A stretch of DNA of 64,000 bases from Parascardovia denticolens DSM 10105 = JCM 12538 (GTDB lineage: Bacteria; Actinomycetota; Actinomycetes; Actinomycetales; Bifidobacteriaceae), in the NCBI RefSeq assembly GCF_001042675.1, contig NZ_AP012333.1, forward strand, positions 372,001-436,000, read 5' to 3'. The notes beneath the pieces are model-generated. The model made no database searches, had not been told where the DNA came from, and worked only from the letters and a program-made list of their open reading frames with translations. Below are positions 1 through 9,167 of this stretch, piece after piece. Made by a program: the position numbers and the translations under genes. Positions within the stretch are counted from its first letter, which is position 1, and each line of letters opens with the position of its first letter.

Positions 1-1424
1 GGCAGGATGTAGCGGCTTCCTCCTGGGATCAGCAGAAGAAGGCGGCCCTGGCTGCCGGTGAAGTGGCCGACATCACCATCGGCGGTTTCGGTTCCGGCGA
101 TATGGGCGAGTATGGCAGCCTCTTCCTGGATTTGAAGCCTGAAATCAAGCATATGAAAAATTTGCAAAAGCTTTTCAAAGCTGAACCTTATGCTCAGGCC
201 ATTTCCACCACTGCCGACGGCAAGATCCTCGGCTCCCCGACCGTGGGCCGCACCATTACCGCCCGCACTTCCAACCACATGTTCATCAACAAGCAGTGGC
301 TGGACAAGCTGGGCCTGAAGGTCCCCACCACCTGGGACGAGCTGGAGAAGGTCCTGATCGCCTTCAAGAACCAGGACCCCAATGGCAATGGCAAGCACGA
401 TGAGATCCCTCTGGACTTCAACTCCCCGGGGACCGGCGGCTTCGGCCTCTTCCAGCCCAACGTGCTCTTGTCCTCCTTCGGCATCACCGTCCCCAATGGC
501 CCTCTGGGCATGTACGTGAAGGACGGCAAGGTGCAGAACTACCTGACCGACCCCCACTACAAGGAGCTGATCCAGTTCCTGCACAAGCTCTGGGCCGATG
601 GCGTCATTTCTTCCGAGGCCTTCACCCATGACTGGTCCAAGTACACCTCCACCTCCAAGGGTGAAGGCAACGTGGCCAAGGTGGGCATGACCTGGATGTG
701 GACCCCGTCCGACATCTTCGGATCCACCCTGGGACCCCAGTACGTGACCATGCCCGCTCTCAAGGCCCACGCTTCCGACACCAACAAGCTGGTCTGGTCC
801 TACAACGGCGATGACCTGGCTTACCAGGTGGACCGCGCCGTGGTCTCCAAGAAGGTGGCCAACAAGGACGCCGCCCTCAAGATCGTGGACGCCTTCTACG
901 CCCCTGACATGTCCGTCCAGATGCGTTACGGCGCCTTCGGCACCTGCGTCAAGAAGAACGGCCCCAACGACTACACCGTCCTCAAGCCTCAGGACAAGAC
1001 CAAGAACGCTTCCGACTGGCAGTTCACCAACGCCCTGGCTGATGGCGCTCCCGCCTGGATCGGCGACAACATGAAGCTGAACCTGCCTCCTGAGCACACC
1101 GAGTACCGCGCCACCGACGCCGTCTATGACGGGAACTTCAAGAACGTGGACTTCAACAAGGACGTCCTTTACGCCAACATGCCCATGACCACCGAACAGA
1201 CCCGGAAGATGAACGAGAACAACACCGGCATCACCCAGTCCGCCATGAGCAAGTTCGCCCAGTGGGTCACCAAGGGCGGTGTGGACAAGGAATGGGACTC
1301 TTACGTGGCTGGCCTCAAGAAGAACAATCTTGATGAGAACATCAAGATCGAGCAGCAGGTCTATGACCACTTCAAGTCCAACATGGACAAGATCGGCGTG
1401 AACCTCAACTCTACCAAGGAATAA
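1..1424 (+). CDS. ABC transporter sugar-binding protein, 5' truncated by window edge
   Basis: This is the extracellular solute-binding subunit of a carbohydrate ABC importer of the YtcQ/LplA type. The gene begins before the window: the frame is open from base 3 and runs 473 codons to TAA at 1422-1424, so signal peptide and lipobox cannot be seen. About 125 residues in, the chain has an EF-hand-like loop (DPNGNGKHDE), typical of this subfamily, following the common PTTWDELEKV segment. A GH13 glucosidase and the LplB/YtcP-type permeases lie downstream, and no ATPase gene is in this cluster, so a shared ATPase elsewhere is likely. The substrate is inferred from the GH13 and GH31 neighbours to be an alpha-glucoside or isomalto-oligosaccharide. 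Confidence 0.9.
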   Translation, partial: QDVAASSWDQQKKAALAAGEVADITIGGFGSGDMGEYGSLFLDLKPEIKHMKNLQKLFKAEPYAQAISTTADGKILGSPTVGRTITARTSNHMFINKQWLDKLGLKVPTTWDELEKVLIAFKNQDPNGNGKHDEIPLDFNSPGTGGFGLFQPNVLLSSFGITVPNGPLGMYVKDGKVQNYLTDPHYKELIQFLHKLWADGVISSEAFTHDWSKYTSTSKGEGNVAKVGMTWMWTPSDIFGSTLGPQYVTMPALKAHASDTNKLVWSYNGDDLAYQVDRAVVSKKVANKDAALKIVDAFYAPDMSVQMRYGAFGTCVKKNGPNDYTVLKPQDKTKNASDWQFTNALADGAPAWIGDNMKLNLPPEHTEYRATDAVYDGNFKNVDFNKDVLYANMPMTTEQTRKMNENNTGITQSAMSKFAQWVTKGGVDKEWDSYVAGLKKNNLDENIKIEQQVYDHFKSNMDKIGVNLNSTKE

Positions 1425-1451
1425 GCGAGCGCCATACCTGAGGAAGGTCCC

Positions 1452-1511
1452 GCCGTCTGGCGCGGCCGGCCTTAGGCGGGGATGCCGGCCCCCGATGCGA
1501 AGACGGCTTTT
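1452..1511 (+). terminator. Branched hairpin followed by T-tract
   Basis: GCCGTCT at 1452-1458 pairs with AGACGGC at 1501-1507. It encloses a second stem (GGCCGGC 1464-1470 with GCCGGCC 1484-1490), and TTTT follows. It lies just after the binding-protein stop, so it could lower expression of the downstream genes relative to the binding protein. Confidence 0.6.
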
Positions 1512-1544
1512 CCCGGCCGCTGGCCCAGCCCCGGCCGGGAATTC

Positions 1545-1558
1545 ATGTTCAAAAACAT
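1545..1558. promoter_or_regulatory. Possible LacI-family operator (5-4-5 palindrome)
   Basis: ATGTTCAAAAACAT has 5-bp inverted arms (ATGTT/AACAT) around a 4-bp centre, the size and symmetry of LacI-family operators. It lies upstream of the GH13 gene. No cognate regulator can be assigned, because the LacI gene at 10103 more likely serves the lactose genes. Confidence 0.3.
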
Positions 1559-1668
1559 AAAAGACGTCGCGAGCGTGTCGATCAGGGATTCCAGGACTCA
1601 CGGATCCGGAACCCCGACGGCTCAATGAGCCGATGGTCCCACGGTCCACGACGAAAAATCAAGACTGA

Positions 1669-1687
1669 GTACTTACTACTTACTACT
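1669..1687. repeat. Short tandem TTACT repeats just upstream of the GH13 start
   Basis: The stretch contains TTACT twice at a 7-bp period in an otherwise GC-rich leader. TTACT is also the half-site of the lac-type operators at 14404 and 14549, so an operator half-site role is possible but unproven. Confidence 0.25.
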
Positions 1688-1705
1688 CTCATAAGGCTGG
1701 AGATC

Positions 1706-3562
1706 ATGACGGACAGTCAAAGACGGAAATTGCCGGACAGCATACGAACCAACGGCGCCACCCCCAATCCCTGGTGGGCCAACGCCGTTGTCTACCAGGT
1801 CTACCCCCGTTCCTTCAAGGACAGCAATGGGGATGGTCTGGGAGACCTGAAAGGTATCGAGGAGAAGCTCGACTACCTGGCCCGGCTGGGTGTGGACGTG
1901 ATCTGGCTTTCCCCCGTTTACAAGTCTCCCCAGGACGACAACGGCTATGACATCGCCGACTACTATCAGATCGACCCCCTTTTCGGGACCTTGGACGATA
2001 TGGATTCCCTCCTGGCCCAGGCCCACAGGAGGGGGATCAGGGTGGTCATGGACCTGGTGGTCAACCATACGTCCGACGAAAACGAATGGTTCCGCAAGTC
2101 CGTCCGCCGCGAACCCGGCTACGAAGACTGGTATTGGTGGGAGCCGGCCAAGGAAGGCCATGAGCCTGGCACCCCCGGGGCCGAACCCAACCTGTGGGGC
2201 GGCTCTTTCGGGGGGTCCGCCTGGCAGTATTGCCCACAACGGGGCGAGTACTATCTGCACACCTTCTCCCGCAAACAACCTGACCTCAAGTGGGAGAACC
2301 CCCAGGCGCGCCAAGCCGTCTATCGGATGATGAACTGGTGGCTGGATCGGGGGATCGACGGCTTCCGCATGGATGTGATCACCCTTATCTCCAAGAGGAT
2401 CGACTCCCAAGGCCGTCTGCCCGGAGTGCGGGGCAGCGAGATCGAAGACCTGCCGGCCGGGCCGGAAGGCTATTCCTCCCCCTGGCCCTTCAGCATGGAC
2501 GGCCCACGTTTGGATGAATATCTCAAGGAGATGCGGTCCGCCGTCTTCGAAGGCCGTCAAGGGTACCTGACCGTGGGGGAGGCCCAAGGCATCTCGCCCG
2601 AACGCAACGCCGTCATCACCAGCCCGGACAGCAAAGAGCTGGACATGCTTTTCCTCTTCGACCATCTGGAGATCGACCAGGAAGGGACCAAGTGGAACAG
2701 CCATCCCCTCGAGCTGGGCAGACTCAAAGCGGCCATGAAGCGCCAGCAGGAAGCCGTGGCTCAGGCCGGGTGGACCAGCCTCTTCTTCAACAATCACGAC
2801 CAGCCCCGGGCCCTGTCCCGCTGGGGGCAGACCTCAAGCGGATCCCTGCGGGTCCGGTCGGCCAAGGCCCTGGGCCTCCTCCTCCATATGCACCGGGGGA
2901 CCCCTTACATTTACGAGGGCGAGGAGATCGGCATGACCAATGCCGGCTTCACCCGTCTGGACCAGTACCGGGACCTGGAATCCATCAACGCCTATCGGCA
3001 GAGGGTCCAGGAGGCCGGGCTGCAGACCCCCGAATCCATGCTGGCTTCCCTGGCCAAGGTCAGCCGGGACAATTCCCGCACCCCCATGCAATGGGACTCC
3101 AGCGAATACGCCGGTTTCTGCCCGGAAAGTTCCGGGAAGGAACCGTGGCTGGCGGTCAACCCCAACAAGGACCAGATCAACGTGGCCTCCCAGATCGACG
3201 ACCCCGATTCGGTCTTCTCCTTCTACCGGAAGCTGATCGACCTGCGCCACACCAACCCCGTGGTCTCCTCCGGCTCCTTCTCCATGTTGGACGAAGAAGA
3301 CGGGAAGATCTACTCCTTCCGCCGTGACTTGGGCGACCGGGAGATCCTGGTCCTGGTCAACATGTCCAACGATTCCACGGCCATCCCCGCCCAGAGCTCC
3401 CAGGAGCTCGAACAGCACCAGCAGGCGGCCGCATCCAGGCAGGTCCTCCTTTCCAACCTGTCGGATGAGGCGGCCGCCTCCTGCCTCGACTCCCTCGAAC
3501 TGGAACCCTGGGCGGCCATGGCCGTCACTTGGGGCGGGGGAGACGGGATAGCCGCGGCCTGA
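1706..3562 (+). CDS. GH13 alpha-glucosidase, probably oligo-1,6-glucosidase
   Basis: Intracellular glycoside hydrolase that releases glucose from short alpha-glucosides. The start at 1706 is chosen because AAGGCTGGAG precedes it; an upstream in-frame ATG at 1625 would add 27 unlikely residues. At 618 residues it has normal family length. The GH13 regions are visible: FRMDV with nucleophile Asp223, VGEA with acid/base Glu292, NNHD with transition-state Asp365, and an N-terminal VYQVYPRSF strand. A Val right after the nucleophile is the signature associated with alpha-1,6 (isomaltase-type) specificity. The gene sits between the binding-protein and permease genes of the same import system. Confidence 0.92.
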   Translation: MTDSQRRKLPDSIRTNGATPNPWWANAVVYQVYPRSFKDSNGDGLGDLKGIEEKLDYLARLGVDVIWLSPVYKSPQDDNGYDIADYYQIDPLFGTLDDMDSLLAQAHRRGIRVVMDLVVNHTSDENEWFRKSVRREPGYEDWYWWEPAKEGHEPGTPGAEPNLWGGSFGGSAWQYCPQRGEYYLHTFSRKQPDLKWENPQARQAVYRMMNWWLDRGIDGFRMDVITLISKRIDSQGRLPGVRGSEIEDLPAGPEGYSSPWPFSMDGPRLDEYLKEMRSAVFEGRQGYLTVGEAQGISPERNAVITSPDSKELDMLFLFDHLEIDQEGTKWNSHPLELGRLKAAMKRQQEAVAQAGWTSLFFNNHDQPRALSRWGQTSSGSLRVRSAKALGLLLHMHRGTPYIYEGEEIGMTNAGFTRLDQYRDLESINAYRQRVQEAGLQTPESMLASLAKVSRDNSRTPMQWDSSEYAGFCPESSGKEPWLAVNPNKDQINVASQIDDPDSVFSFYRKLIDLRHTNPVVSSGSFSMLDEEDGKIYSFRRDLGDREILVLVNMSNDSTAIPAQSSQELEQHQQAAASRQVLLSNLSDEAAASCLDSLELEPWAAMAVTWGGGDGIAAA

Positions 3563-3730
3563 CCAGCCGCCCGCTCACAAGGAAAGGGCCGGAGCCGTCA
3601 CCGGCTTTCGGCCATCGACAAGGCAACCTTCATCGGAACAAGCCGGGAAACCGAAACCGAAAACCTGAGATCGGGAACGGGAACCCGGCAAGCCAGACAA
3701 CAGAAGAATCCACATTAGGGGGAATCAAGA

Positions 3731-4753
3731 ATGACTCAGTCAGAACAGACTCCGGTCCAACCGGCTCAGTCCGCCCAGAAAACAGAGGCGGGCCAAGCCG
3801 TCAGCCATATCAGCCGCCGAGAGCGCAAAAAGAAAGAGGTTCAGGCCGGCGAACCTCATGGCTCCGGCAAGATCACCCGCCACTTCCACCTTTACTGGCA
3901 GTTGTGGGTCATGCTCTTGCCGGCCATGGGCTTCACCATCCTCTTCTCGTACGTGCCCATGTACGGCATCCAGCTGGCCTTCCGCGACTATGACCTGGAG
4001 AAGGGCCTGACCGGCGGCCGCTGGGTGGGCTTTTACTACTTCCGTCGTTTCTTCAACGACCCCATGTTCGGCCAGATCATCGGGAACACGGTCCGCATCA
4101 GTCTGTGGACCCTGGTCATGGGCTTCATCGCCCCCATCATCCTGGCCCTGCTCATCAACCAGATCGGCAATTCCAAGGTGAAGAGCTTCGTGCAGACCAT
4201 CACCTACATGCCCCACTTCATCTCCACCGTGGTCATGGTCTCCATGATCAACATCTTCCTGGCCCCCGGCAACGGGCTGCTGGGCCGCTTCTTCGGACGG
4301 ACCAGCATCCTGGGCGACCCCAACGCCTTCACCCCCATCTACTGGATTTCGGAGATCTGGCAGCACACGGGTTGGAACTGCATCATCTACTTGGCCGCCC
4401 TCTCCTCCGTGGACATGGCCCTTTACGAGGCCGCCCGGATCGACGGGGCCGGCCGCCTCCAGCTCATCCGTTACGTGGACATCCCCACCATCCTGCCGAC
4501 GGCCGGCATTCTGCTCATCATGAACATGGGTTCCGTCCTGGGCGTGGGCTTCGAGAAGATCTGGCTGATGCAGAACACCCTGAACGTGTCCGCCTCCGAG
4601 GTCATCGCCACCTATACCTACCGGATAGGCATCCTGGACAACCAGTTCTCCTATTCGACGGCTATCGGCCTGTTCAATTCGGTGGTGAACTTCATCTTCC
4701 TGATCACCGCCAACATGATCGCAAAGAAGGCCAGCGATGTCAGCATCTTCTAA
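3731..4753 (+). CDS. Carbohydrate ABC transporter permease, LplB/YteP type
   Basis: First integral membrane subunit of the sugar ABC importer. The start at 3731 follows TAGGGGGA. It has 340 residues with about six membrane segments after a charged, Arg/Lys-rich cytoplasmic N-terminus of about 55 residues. The EAA loop that contacts the ATPase reads EAARIDGAG, about residue 235. The FSYVPMYGIQLAFRDY segment is characteristic of the LplB group, whose members pair with YtcP-type permeases and YtcQ-type binding proteins. The next permease gene starts 107 bp downstream. Confidence 0.93.
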   Translation: MTQSEQTPVQPAQSAQKTEAGQAVSHISRRERKKKEVQAGEPHGSGKITRHFHLYWQLWVMLLPAMGFTILFSYVPMYGIQLAFRDYDLEKGLTGGRWVGFYYFRRFFNDPMFGQIIGNTVRISLWTLVMGFIAPIILALLINQIGNSKVKSFVQTITYMPHFISTVVMVSMINIFLAPGNGLLGRFFGRTSILGDPNAFTPIYWISEIWQHTGWNCIIYLAALSSVDMALYEAARIDGAGRLQLIRYVDIPTILPTAGILLIMNMGSVLGVGFEKIWLMQNTLNVSASEVIATYTYRIGILDNQFSYSTAIGLFNSVVNFIFLITANMIAKKASDVSIF

Positions 4754-4859
4754 CCTCAACGACAATCCTGTGGATTCCCCGGACCAAGGGCGGCCCGCTC
4801 GGGCGCTCCCGGCCCCTATGACACATCAGACCAATCAGGCTCATCAGGAGACGACAAGC

Positions 4860-5816
4860 ATGGAAACAGCGAAGAAGGCCGAACCGGCCAGGAAGATCTC
4901 CGGTTCCGCCGAAGACATCCCTTGGAACAAGCACGTCCGTCAGCATAAGACGGTCTCGGACTGGATCGTGGACTCGATCATCGTCATCATCATGGTGGCC
5001 ATCGTCCTGGCCGTGCTTTACCCGCTCTGGTTCATCGTCATCGCTTCGGTGTCCGACCCCAAGTACGTGGCCACCGGCCAGGTGACCCTGTGGCCCCGGG
5101 GCTTCGGATTCAGCGGTTTCGCCCAGATCCTCAAAGACAGCCGCATCTGGATCGGCTACCGAAACACCATCATCTACTCCGTCCTGGGAACGGCGGTCAA
5201 CCTGATCGTGACCATTCCGGCCGCCTTCGCCCTCTCCCGTCGCGAGTTCAAACCCCGCAGGGTGATCCTCTTCCTTTTCACCTTCACCATGTTCTTCTCC
5301 GGCGGCCTCATCCCCAGCTACCTGCTCATGAAGCAGCTGGGCCTGCTCAACTCCATCTGGGTCTTCATCCTGCCCGGGGCCTTCGGGGTCTACAACATGA
5401 TCATCGCCCGCTCCTTCTTCGAGACCTCCATCCCCGAAGAGCTGCATGATGCCTCCCAGGTGGACGGCCTGTCCTACTTCGGTTACTTCTTCAAGATCGT
5501 CCTGCCCCTGTCGTCGGCCATCATCGCGGTCATCGGTCTCTATTGCTTCGTCGGTCACTGGAACGACTACTTCACCGGTTTGATCTACATCCGCAACCAG
5601 GACCAGGAGCCTTTGCAGAACGTCCTGCAGATGATCCTCCTGGCCAACCAGACCGACCACGGAACCGTGGGCATGTCCGCCGCCCAGTCCCAGAACCTGG
5701 GCGACCAGATCAAATTCGGCATCATCATCGTCTCCACCCTCCCCCTGCTGGTCATCTATCCTTTCTTGCAGAAGTACTTCAACAAAGGCGTCATGATTGG
5801 GGCCGTGAAGGGTTAG
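4860..5816 (+). CDS. Carbohydrate ABC transporter permease, YtcP/MsmG type
   Basis: Second permease subunit of the importer. The frame is open from 4737, but the start at 4860 is preferred because CAGGAGA precedes it at good spacing and the product then matches family length (318 residues). It has about six membrane helices, the EAA loop DASQVDGLS, and the FTMFFSGGLIPSYLL segment typical of this group, which also often ends in a short KGVMIGAVKG-like tail as here. It would form a heterodimeric channel with the product of the gene at 3731. Confidence 0.93.
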   Translation: METAKKAEPARKISGSAEDIPWNKHVRQHKTVSDWIVDSIIVIIMVAIVLAVLYPLWFIVIASVSDPKYVATGQVTLWPRGFGFSGFAQILKDSRIWIGYRNTIIYSVLGTAVNLIVTIPAAFALSRREFKPRRVILFLFTFTMFFSGGLIPSYLLMKQLGLLNSIWVFILPGAFGVYNMIIARSFFETSIPEELHDASQVDGLSYFGYFFKIVLPLSSAIIAVIGLYCFVGHWNDYFTGLIYIRNQDQEPLQNVLQMILLANQTDHGTVGMSAAQSQNLGDQIKFGIIIVSTLPLLVIYPFLQKYFNKGVMIGAVKG

Positions 5817-5897
5817 AATCAGGCAGTCGGGCAAAATCGGGCAGTCGGGGCCGACTGACTCCGGCTGGCCCCGACTGGCCGGGAAAGGGGCAAGGAA

Positions 5898-6563
5898 ATG
5901 AAAAAGTTCGCCTTGGGGTATGAACGGTTCTGCCGGGTGGTCCTCATGATCTTCATGGTCCACCTGGCGACCATCGTCCATACGGTCATGGGCCTTGTCC
6001 TAGTGGGCTTTTTCCCCTCCGTCTCGGCCAGCTACGCCACCTACCGTACCTGGCTGCTGGACCTGGACCAATCCTGGACGGTCAAAAGGACCTGGACCGT
6101 CTTTCATAAGGCCTGGAAGGAGGACCTGAAAAGCGCCAACCTCTTCGGCTGGCCCCAGCTGATCATCGGCCTTTTCCTGGCTTGGGATTATTACCTGGCC
6201 AACTTCAACAGCACCGGGACCCTGGGGATCGCCGCCTCCGGCCTGCTTCTGGCGGTCAATGTGGTCTACCTGCTTTTCCTGGTCCTGTCCTGGGCCGTAA
6301 GGTCCAACTATGACGAGAAACCGGGGTGGATCATCAAGATGACCTTCAACATGGTCCTGGCCCGGCCGGTCTGCACCCTCGTCCTCGTCTTGGTCATCAT
6401 CGCCACCCTGGTCGTCTGGTGGAGGTGGTCGGGCTTCCTGGCCGCCTTCGGCATCGCCCTGCCTCTCTTCGCGGTGGTCATGGTGGTCTCTTACCTGGGC
6501 AGGCTCAAGGGGATGGACGCCAAGGAACTGAAAGAAAGCCGCGACGAAAGGATGGCTCAATGA
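5898..6563 (+). CDS. DUF624 (YesL-family) membrane protein
   Basis: Integral membrane protein of 221 residues, normal for YesL/DUF624, a family repeatedly found in operons with LplB/YtcP sugar importers and of unknown biochemical role. About five hydrophobic segments are visible, with the FPSVSASYATYRTW motif near residue 40 that marks the family. The start at 5898 is supported by AAGGAA. Its TGA (6561-6563) overlaps the ATG of the GH31 gene at 6560, indicating translational coupling in one operon. Confidence 0.85.
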   Translation: MKKFALGYERFCRVVLMIFMVHLATIVHTVMGLVLVGFFPSVSASYATYRTWLLDLDQSWTVKRTWTVFHKAWKEDLKSANLFGWPQLIIGLFLAWDYYLANFNSTGTLGIAASGLLLAVNVVYLLFLVLSWAVRSNYDEKPGWIIKMTFNMVLARPVCTLVLVLVIIATLVVWWRWSGFLAAFGIALPLFAVVMVVSYLGRLKGMDAKELKESRDERMAQ

Positions 6564-9106
6564 AGACGGATCGGAAGGACCAGGCTGGCGTCATCAGCGG
6601 GAAGGACCCGGTTAGCGGGGGAGCTTGGCGCTTCTCCTTCCTGACCGAGGCCCTGGTCCGCTGCGAATGGTCGGACTCCGGCGTCTTCGAAGACCGGCCG
6701 ACCCAGGTGGTGGTGAACCGGGGCTTCGGCTCCCCGGTCCCCATTCGGCTGACTCACCAGCGGGGCAGCGACGGGTAGGATTGGCTGGTCCTTGACACTT
6801 CCCGCCTGCACCTGGTCTACGATGGCCGGCCTTTCAGCCCCCAGGGCCTGAGTCTGGTCGTCGGCGGGACCGGGTCCCTGTCCAATACCTGGCATTTCGG
6901 AGACGACAAGGACCCGGCCGCTTCCGGTGGAAACCTGGGCGGGACAGCCCGGACCCTCGACGGGGCGGATGGGCCGGTCCCTCTTGGGCAAGGCCTGCTT
7001 TCCCGCGACGGCTGGGCGGTCTTGGATGATTCCTCCAGCGGCATCCCCACCCCCGACGGGCTCATGGTCAAGCCGAGGGAAGAGGAGGAGACCGACTTTT
7101 ACTTCTTCGGCTATGGCCACGATTACACGGAGGCTCTCAGAGACTTCTACCGCCTGACCGGCCCGGTCCCCCTCCTTCCCCGTTTCGCCCTCGGCAATTG
7201 GTGGTCCCGCTTCTACCCCTACCAGCAGAAGGAATATCTGGCCCTGATGGACCGGTTCAAGGCCGAGGGGATCCCCTTCACCGTCTCCGTGATCGACATG
7301 GACTGGCACCGGGTGTGGGACGTCGACCCCCGGTTCGGCTCCGGCTGGACCGGCTATTCCTGGAACAAGAAGCTTTTCCCCGATCATCAGAGTTTCCTGA
7401 GCGACTTGCATGACCGGGGACTCAAGGTGACTTTGAACGTCCACCCCCGTGACGGGATCCGGGCTTTCGAGGACGACTATCCGGTCATGGCCCGGGCCAT
7501 GGGGGTCGACCCGGCCACCGAGGCCCCGCTGGACTTCGATCTGACGAATCCGGTCTTCGTCACAAACTATTTCGCCCTTCATCATCGGATGGAGGCGGAA
7601 GGGGTCGATTTCTGGTGGTTGGATTGGCAGCAGGGGTCCGTCGCCCGGCAGAAGGGGCTGGATCCCTTATGGCTGCTCAACCACCTGCATTACCGGGATT
7701 CGGGCCGGGATGGCAGATGGCCTTTGACCTTCTCCCGTTACGCCGGTCCCGGCTCCCACCGGTATCCGATCGGCTTCTCCGGGGATACGGTCATCAGCTG
7801 GGATTCCCTGAAATTCCAGCCCTATTTCACGGCCACCGCTTCCAATATCGGCTACGGTTGGTGGAGCCATGACATAGGCGGCCATATGCTGGGGGTCCGA
7901 GATGATGAGCTGGAGGCCCGCTGGTACCAGTTCGGCGCTTTCAGCCCCATCAACCGCCTGCATTCCAGCGCCTCCCCTTTTGCGGGCAAGGAGCCGTGGA
8001 ATTTCCCGGCTGGGATCCGCCAATCCATGGTCGAGTCCCTCCGCCTGCGTCATCGGCTTCTCCCTTACCTTTACAGCATGAATTACCGGTCCCATGAGGA
8101 AGGCCGGCCATTGGTCGAGCCGGTCTATTGGGACTACCCGGACAATGGGGAGGCCTACGAGAATCAGGATGAGTATCTTTTCGGGGACCAGCTGATCGTG
8201 TCTCCCATCGTGACCCATACGGATCCCCATTCCTTGATGGCTTCGGCTGACGTCTGGCTGCCCCGGGGGCTTTGGTTCGATTTCTTCACAGGCCGCCCCT
8301 ACCGCGCCGCCTGCGACCCCTCCGGCTCGCCTGTGCCTGGGGGAGCCCCCGGCCGGTCCTTCACGGCCCATCGGCCGCTCGAGGGCATGCCTGTTTTCGC
8401 CCCGGCCGGGGGATTGATTCCCCTGCAGGACCTGCACGAGGGCGAGGACTGCAATGACCTGGCGAATCCGACGGCCCTGACCCTCCTCGCCTTCCCCGGA
8501 GCGGACGGGTCCTTCACTCTGAGGGAGGATGCCGGCCGGCTGGGCGAGCAGGGGGAGCCCCTGGGCCAGACCAAGACGGTGATCCGGGAGGAATGGGAAG
8601 GCCATCGCGGGGACGGCTCGCCTGTGATCGTCATCGGGCCAGCCCAAGCCTGCGACGGCTTTGACGAAGGGGGCGCCCCGCTTCCTTCGCGGCGGTCCTG
8701 GACCATCCGCATGCCCGGTCTGGCCCGGCCTGATTGGTTGCAGGAAGGGGTCACGGTCAGGGTGACGGAAGACGCGGGAAACGCGGAAAAAGAAAAAGAG
8801 ATGACCGTTCCTGCCTCCTATCGGGCGGACAAGCTTCAACTGACCCTGGCCTTGCCCGAGCTTGCCGTCGGGGCGCGGATCGAAGTCATTCTGCCCGGCG
8901 CCGTCCATCTGGCCGACAATCCCCTTCGCCCTGACTTCCGGGAGATTCTGGCCCGGGCCCAGATGCCCTACACGGCGAAAGACAAGGCCTGGGAAGCCAT
9001 CAACCGGGAGGGGGCGGGGGTCATCACGACCTTGCGCACCATCGACGGTTTGCCGGACAGTCTTGTGGCCGCCTTGGAGGAAGTCATCCTGAGGACGACC
9101 TGCTGA
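6560..9106 (+). pseudogene. GH31 alpha-glucosidase interrupted by in-frame TAG
   Basis: A GH31 (alpha-glucosidase/alpha-xylosidase family) gene whose frame is continuous from ATG 6560 to the stop at 9104-9106, except for one TAG at 6776-6778 (codon 73). Residues before and after it read as one N-terminal beta-sandwich. The catalytic barrel is intact: WWLDW with nucleophile Asp355 and SGDT with acid/base Asp409, followed by a beta-sandwich and a degenerate C-terminal region. A single-base change from GAG, CAG, AAG or TGG would give the stop. Internal reinitiation would start too late to keep the N-terminal domain. Either the enzyme is lost, the stop is read through, or the base is a sequence error. 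Confidence 0.85.
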
Positions 9107-9155
9107 CGATGGTCACCGCCGGCGCTCGCGGCTGGGCGGCTTCGGCGGGGCGGGG

Positions 9156-9167
9156 CATAATGGCTGT
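9156..9167 (+). promoter_or_regulatory. Putative leaderless promoter (-10 CATAAT)
   Basis: CATAAT at 9156-9161 is followed by exactly six bases and then the ATG at 9168, so transcription would start at or next to the start codon. No Shine-Dalgarno sequence is seen. The same CATAAT-N6-ATG spacing occurs at 37829. The -35 region is not recognisable. Confidence 0.4.
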
